A stretch of 8,747 bases of DNA from CAZTDD01 sp964612675. Lineage in GTDB: Bacteria > Hinthialibacterota > Hinthialibacteria > Hinthialibacterales > JAKPRU01. A program made the translations under genes and the position numbers. Positions 5,122 through 8,747 of the stretch are shown here, in pieces. Location of the stretch: NCBI GenBank assembly GCA_964612675.1, contig CAZTDD010000188.1:1-8747 (forward strand), in the 5' to 3' direction. The notes under the pieces were generated by a model. That model worked only from the letters and a program-made list of their open reading frames with translations, was not told the DNA's origin and searched no databases. Position 1 is the stretch's first letter; every line of letters begins with the position of its first letter.

Positions 5122-5807
5122 GTAAGCGTATCGACCGGTCGACAGCGTTGGGTAAGTCATCCGCACCGCCTGGAAGGAGTTCCGGGCGGTGTTTTGTGTA
5201 CGGATTCACTCTGATCGAACTCCTGATTGTTGTGGGCATTATTGGAATATTGGCGGCGGTCGCCGTTCCGAATTTCATGGAAGCCCAGGTCCGCTCAAAG
5301 GCCGCGAGGGCCAAGGCGGACTTGCGCGCTATAACGACGGGGATCGAGGCCTACCGGATGGATAACGAATCCTATCCGCTGGGGAGATTGTTCTGTGCCG
5401 GGGCGATGCACATGATGGAAGACTACAACATGGTGCCCATCGAATTGACGACCCCGGTCGCTTACCTCAACAACCGCCCAACCGACGCATTCAACTCACC
5501 GCATCAATATAAATATCTGGCTCCCGGAATCGGGTTCTCAAACAACGTCCTAACCATACTCACAATCTGGGTACCGAGAGATTTCCCCAAAGATAGCGGA
5601 AAAAGCGAAGATATCGCCCATTTTAGTCAAGAAGAGTCCCCGGTGGCGTACGGGGTTTGGAGCGTTGGTCCGTCAGGGGCTTTGAGTTTTTGGGAATCCG
5701 ATTTAGCCCATCACCCGGTCCCGTCGCGGACCTGGTACGATCCCAGCAACGGCACAGTGAGCGCCGGTATCATCACACGTCTCGAGGGCGGTCATCACTC
5801 ACCGTGA
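5118..5807 (+). CDS. Prepilin-like protein with N-terminal cleavage/methylation motif
   Basis: The class III signal is explicit: VYG|FTLIELLIVVGIIGILA, with cleavage after G29, F30 as the methylated residue and the required Glu at +5 (E34). A hydrophobic helix runs to about residue 51 (FTLIELL..AAVAVP). The helix continues as NFMEAQVRSKAARAKADLRAITTGIEAYRMDNESYP, the usual stalk of GspG-like pseudopilins and candidate-phylum prepilins. The globular domain ends with YGVWSVGPSGAL and YDPSNGTVSAGIITR. It should be processed by a prepilin peptidase and assembled in a type IV pilus or type II secretion-like fibre, or anchored singly. The ATG overlaps the preceding stop (ATGA). The 29-residue leader is long for this class and its codons contain a strong hairpin (5163-5195). 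An in-frame GTG at 5196 would give a 3-residue leader instead. Confidence 0.9.
   Translation: MSKRIDRSTALGKSSAPPGRSSGRCFVYGFTLIELLIVVGIIGILAAVAVPNFMEAQVRSKAARAKADLRAITTGIEAYRMDNESYPLGRLFCAGAMHMMEDYNMVPIELTTPVAYLNNRPTDAFNSPHQYKYLAPGIGFSNNVLTILTIWVPRDFPKDSGKSEDIAHFSQEESPVAYGVWSVGPSGALSFWESDLAHHPVPSRTWYDPSNGTVSAGIITRLEGGHHSP
5163..5195 (+). terminator. Strong terminator-like hairpin inside the prepilin leader codons
   Basis: CACCGCC (5164-5170), T, GGAA (5172-5175), loop GGAG (5176-5179), TTCC (5180-5183), G, GGCGGTG (5185-5191) form a stem of about 12 bp with one T-G wobble. TTTT (5192-5195) follows directly. It has the form of an intrinsic terminator. The loop together with its closing bases contains AAGGAG, a Shine-Dalgarno-like sequence, ahead of an in-frame GTG at 5196. 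It may reduce transcription into the prepilin gene or control its translation; that is inference. Confidence 0.6.
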
Positions 5808-5828
5808 GGTCTGTCGCTTATCGGCGAC
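5808..5828. terminator. Small hairpin between convergent prepilin and flgL genes
   Basis: GTCGC (5813-5817) pairs with GCGAC (5824-5828) around a 6-base loop, in the 29-base gap between the prepilin stop and the flgL stop. Position favours a shared terminator, but the stem is only 5 bp and no T-run follows on the + strand. On the - strand a TTTT (complement of 5831-5834) precedes the stem rather than following it. Confidence 0.3.
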
Positions 5829-5836
5829 CGAAAACG

Positions 5837-8521
5837 CTATCGTAGGAAATCGAGTAGTGAAGGTTGTAAAACACGCGATGACGCTGCCAGTGCCGCCTGA
5901 AACGTGTTTTCCTGCGTTGTGAGATCGGCAATGAGCTCGGCGAAATCGGCGTCCTCGATCAGCGAAAGCTGCTCCCGCAGGAAAACCTCGCCATCTTCGA
6001 TTCTCGCTTTGGTAGAATCCAGACGATTGATTCGCGCACCGACGATAGTTCGATCGTTCAGCAGGACCTCGAGATCCACGTCCATATCGTCGATGGACTG
6101 TTCAATCCCTTCCGTGTTATTATTCATCAACGCTTTGTGGAGATTCTGCAAAGTCCGGAAAACGTTCTTCTCCTCCACCTCCTCCACATAACCGTCTCCC
6201 TGCAGTCCGAGCACACTCGCCGTGTCCTGATTACTGGAGATGGGGGACAATCCAAGGGTGTCCACCTCAGTATCTGTCAGGAAGGTCGACTGATCCAAAC
6301 CGAGCGCGGCAACCAGACCGGTTGTGTCGTCGGCACGATCGACATGAAACACGTGGTTATCGTAATTGGAGGAAAGAACAAGCCGATTGTTGACCACCGA
6401 TGCGGAAAACAGTCCTTCACTCGGACCGCCGGCGCCGTCGAGCGCATCGAGTTTGTCCGCCAGGTCTTGAACGGTGTCTGTCGCAGCGATGGAGACAGTG
6501 TACGTATCGAGCACACGCCCGGGACCGTCGACCACACTGAACTGAAATGTCCCATCGGAGGCCCCGAGTGTGCTCAGGGCATCGGTGGCGTTTACCGCAA
6601 CACTGGACGTCGTCGTCCGGGGTGGAGGTCCGGCGGTCAGTCCAAGATCCCTCGCTACCGTCGCCTGGTCGACGTCCAGAATGGTCAGTTCTCCATCGTC
6701 GGCCAATGCCGACTCGACGTTGATTCCGGTACCGCTGTCATTGATGGACGCAATCACTCCGGCGCCCGATTTGTTGAACGCATCCAAAACGTCGCCCACC
6801 GTAATCACCTGTCCGAGATCCACGGACACGCGCCGTTCTCCGTTAATCACCGTAACCAAACCCTGATTCTGAATATCGACCGGTACAGGTTCTGTATTCG
6901 GAGGAATCGGGTCAAGGAATTGCGGTAAACGGACACCGAGGCTGTCGCTGCCGTCGGTCAGAGCGCCGGGAAGCTCGTCAATTCGAGTATTGACGGTGAT
7001 CGGGTCGGTTCGGGTGATGGAAGGAACTCCCGCCCCGTCCGTTGTCAAACGCGTTGTGATATCGCGGCCGAAGATCTGGCGGACGTCTTCCACTTTGAAG
7101 ACATCGGTCGAGCGGGTAGCTGTAATGCCGATTCCTGTGCCTTCCCGGTTAATATACGCCTTCGCTTTCCCTTGGAGGCGGGGATCGTTGTTAATCAGAT
7201 CGAGCAGATGCTGTACGGTAGAACCGCGAATATCATCCTGTGTGTTTGCCACTCCATCCGGGCCTGTACTACCAGTAGTCAATGCCCGTAGATCAATGTC
7301 GATGACCTCATCGTCGATAGTAATCCGCATACCTTCAAGGTCCGACAGATTGTTGTCGTCCAGGTCGAACAAAGCGAGATTATCCGGGTACGGAACGTTG
7401 GGATTCTGTGGCGGTCCGAGATTTGCGGAGCCGAAGAGCAACGAATCCGGTTTGACGGTAACAAAAGAGCGGCTCGCGGGGGGCCAATTCAATGGGTTGG
7501 TCGCTGGATACCCCGAGTCCAGGTTCCGCTGGAACTCGACGCGCTTGTGCATCCCCAGAGCACTCAACAGGTTCAAGCCGAATGTCGGTTCCGGCGGAAA
7601 TCCGGGGTTGCTGGGGCCGTCCACCAGTTCCAGGGCATCGGCTCGTTTGCTGGTGAGGGTCAACCGATTCTCGGAATCGATCACCGCTTCAACGTCCGGA
7701 CTGGTTGTGTTGATTCTCTCCACAACGTCTCGAAGAGAGTCTTGTGAAAGGTCGACCGTGATCTCGGTATCGTGGATCGTAAAGGTGGCGTAATTATCCG
7801 GGCTGCGTCCGGGATAGTTGGTCGGATTGGGCGACGGATTCGTTTTGGCCGTCGCGGGTTTATCCGGTAGCGGTGGGATATTCGGGAAATTCGGCACGAC
7901 AAGGGCCAACTGGGACGCCAACGCCGCATCCACGTCCTCGACGGCGATCTCGGATGTAATCCTGTTCGGTGTGTGAAGAAACGTCTCCGTACCATGGAGG
8001 TTCATTGAAATCTTGGATCGGTTATCAATGGTGGTCTGCCGCGTGCTATTGTCTCCCTGGTAACGCAGCGTACCGTCAACGGATTCGAAAGGCTTGGTTT
8101 GAGTGGTCGATCCGCCGAAGAGGAATTTCCCGTGGAACTTCGTGTTCGAAAGATCGATCACCTGGTTCAGAATCTCTCCGACTTCATTTGCGACGGCCAA
8201 CCGGGCTTCGAGACTGAAATCGGTCGCGCCTTGGAGTGCCAGGTCGCGGGCTTTCTTCAAGACCTCTGTGGTCCCTCCGAGAGTCGTTTCTGTCAGTTCC
8301 AAATCGGTTGTAGCGAAATCGATGTTCGATACAAACCGTTTGCCGGACAGGATTTCGGCACGCAGATTTAGGTCGATCGGGAAGTCGAGAGGATCGTCGG
8401 ACGCCCGGTTGATCCGCCGTCCTGTGGATAGTTTGTCCTGCAACGACTGTAAATTGAGAAGATTCTGTTGAAGATTCGACAGTGTGCGGTCGCTGAGCAG
8501 ATTCTGTGTCACCCGGACCAT
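5837..8521 (-). CDS. flgL: Giant FlgL-like flagellar hook-filament junction protein (HAP3)
   Basis: The 894-residue protein has flagellin-type ends. The N-terminal coiled domain (about 1-145) includes MVRVTQNLLSDRTLSNLQQN, LQDKLSTGRRINRASDDPLD and NTKFHGKFLFGGSTTQTKPF. The last is the characteristic HAP3 turn, which separates it from flagellin. The C-terminal helix (about 785-894) includes GARINRLDSTKARIED and ADFAELIADLTTQENTFQAALAASSRVL. FlgL is exported by the flagellar type III apparatus and joins FlgK to the filament. Typical FlgL has about 300-500 residues. Here the exposed middle (about 200-775) is enlarged by roughly four flagellin-IN-like units (about 246-326, 399-485, 555-630, 658-745) with Pro/Asn-rich linkers. 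GAGG (complement of 8530-8533) lies 8 bases before the ATG. No flgK or other flagellar gene precedes it in the 226 bases upstream, although flgK-flgL is the common order. No sigma28 site was found. Confidence 0.88.
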   Translation of the reverse strand: MVRVTQNLLSDRTLSNLQQNLLNLQSLQDKLSTGRRINRASDDPLDFPIDLNLRAEILSGKRFVSNIDFATTDLELTETTLGGTTEVLKKARDLALQGATDFSLEARLAVANEVGEILNQVIDLSNTKFHGKFLFGGSTTQTKPFESVDGTLRYQGDNSTRQTTIDNRSKISMNLHGTETFLHTPNRITSEIAVEDVDAALASQLALVVPNFPNIPPLPDKPATAKTNPSPNPTNYPGRSPDNYATFTIHDTEITVDLSQDSLRDVVERINTTSPDVEAVIDSENRLTLTSKRADALELVDGPSNPGFPPEPTFGLNLLSALGMHKRVEFQRNLDSGYPATNPLNWPPASRSFVTVKPDSLLFGSANLGPPQNPNVPYPDNLALFDLDDNNLSDLEGMRITIDDEVIDIDLRALTTGSTGPDGVANTQDDIRGSTVQHLLDLINNDPRLQGKAKAYINREGTGIGITATRSTDVFKVEDVRQIFGRDITTRLTTDGAGVPSITRTDPITVNTRIDELPGALTDGSDSLGVRLPQFLDPIPPNTEPVPVDIQNQGLVTVINGERRVSVDLGQVITVGDVLDAFNKSGAGVIASINDSGTGINVESALADDGELTILDVDQATVARDLGLTAGPPPRTTTSSVAVNATDALSTLGASDGTFQFSVVDGPGRVLDTYTVSIAATDTVQDLADKLDALDGAGGPSEGLFSASVVNNRLVLSSNYDNHVFHVDRADDTTGLVAALGLDQSTFLTDTEVDTLGLSPISSNQDTASVLGLQGDGYVEEVEEKNVFRTLQNLHKALMNNNTEGIEQSIDDMDVDLEVLLNDRTIVGARINRLDSTKARIEDGEVFLREQLSLIEDADFAELIADLTTQENTFQAALAASSRVLQPSLLDFLR

Positions 8522-8567
8522 GGTCGTTACCTCATTCCTGAGATCATTCGCCTTAACCGTCTCAATG

Positions 8568-8588
8568 CGGTATTCGAGAGAGATACCG
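8568..8588. other. Inverted repeat in the flgL 5' leader
   Basis: CGGTAT (8568-8573) and ATACCG (8583-8588) form a perfect 6-bp stem around a 9-base purine-rich loop. It lies 47-67 bases upstream of the flgL start on the transcribed strand side. It may be an operator or leader structure. I find no convincing -10/-35, sigma28 or sigma54 promoter in 8522-8686. Confidence 0.35.
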
Positions 8589-8686
8589 GGAGGGCGAATC
8601 TCCTGATAAGCCTTCCCCTTTCTCGAAACACCGGCTCGGGGGGAGATGCTGTCTCAAAACTCCTTCTTTTTTTCCCTCCCCAAGAC

Positions 8687-8747
8687 TGACTGCGTCGCAA
8701 AAAGTCGGAAAAACGGATTTCAACCCCCTCCTAACCTCCCCCGATCT
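8687..8747 (-). repeat. Dispersed palindromic repeat, copy 4 (partial, at window edge)
   Basis: The reverse complement begins at the right edge with GGGGGAGGTTAGGAGGGGG, an analogue of module B, and ends in module C, GACTTTTTGCGACGCAGTCA (8687-8706). The pyrimidine-rich block (CCCCCTCCTAACCTCCCCC, 8724-8742) differs from the other copies and its second palindromic arm would lie beyond the window. The same module C is thus joined to different GC-rich blocks. Confidence 0.7.

Noticed and set aside
6137..7793. Long + strand open frames (263 and 267 residues) opposite flgL
   Set aside because: They are antisense shadows of a high-confidence gene, with Arg/Ser/Val-rich composition and no signals.

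Overview
The window looks like a chromosomal stretch from a Gram-negative, flagellated bacterium. An outer-membrane DUF481-type barrel, a flagellar hook-filament junction protein (FlgL) and a prepilin-like secreted protein all point that way. The prepilin has a core resembling 'NFMEAQ.RSK..R.KADLR' and a C-terminal 'YDPSNGTVSAGII.R' motif. In my recollection this type is common in PVC/FCB-neighbourhood candidate phyla (Sumerlaeota, Hydrogenedentota, Omnitrophota and similar) rather than Proteobacteria. That assignment is inference; the phylum cannot be fixed from the window.

Layout, left to right. Positions 1-120 are a copy of a dispersed palindromic repeat. A secreted DUF481-like outer-membrane protein follows (243-1292, +). 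A 329-base intergenic region (1293-1621) holds two hairpins, a near-consensus sigma70 promoter and a terminator-like structure directly before a NYN-domain (PIN-like) putative ribonuclease (1622-2302, +). A GT4-family glycosyltransferase converges on it (2342-3484, -). Divergent from the glycosyltransferase is a 53-residue single-membrane-span protein with a good ribosome binding site and an intrinsic terminator (3582-3743, +). Positions 3829-4131 are a dense repeat patch. Next come a secreted two-domain protein (4312-5121, +) and, overlapping it by ATGA, a prepilin-like protein (5118-5807, +). The right third is one very large flgL-like gene (5837-8521, -), and a further repeat copy runs off the right edge (8687-8747).

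The genes do not form one recognisable pathway. Three short units are visible: the coupled secreted protein/prepilin pair, the lone NYN gene with a structured leader, and the divergent glycosyltransferase/small membrane protein pair. Several products act at or beyond the cell envelope (barrel protein, secreted protein, prepilin, FlgL).

The most unusual items are four. First, a modular intergenic repeat family has five copies or parts, including a 120-bp inverted pair at about 91% identity bracketing 3.7 kb. Second, the FlgL is roughly three times the usual length, with about four flagellin-IN-like repeats in its middle. Third, a strong terminator-like hairpin with a Shine-Dalgarno-like loop lies inside the first codons of the prepilin gene. 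Fourth, the NYN gene has a promoter-hairpin-terminator leader. I do not see a clear defence, CRISPR, biosynthetic or transposase module.
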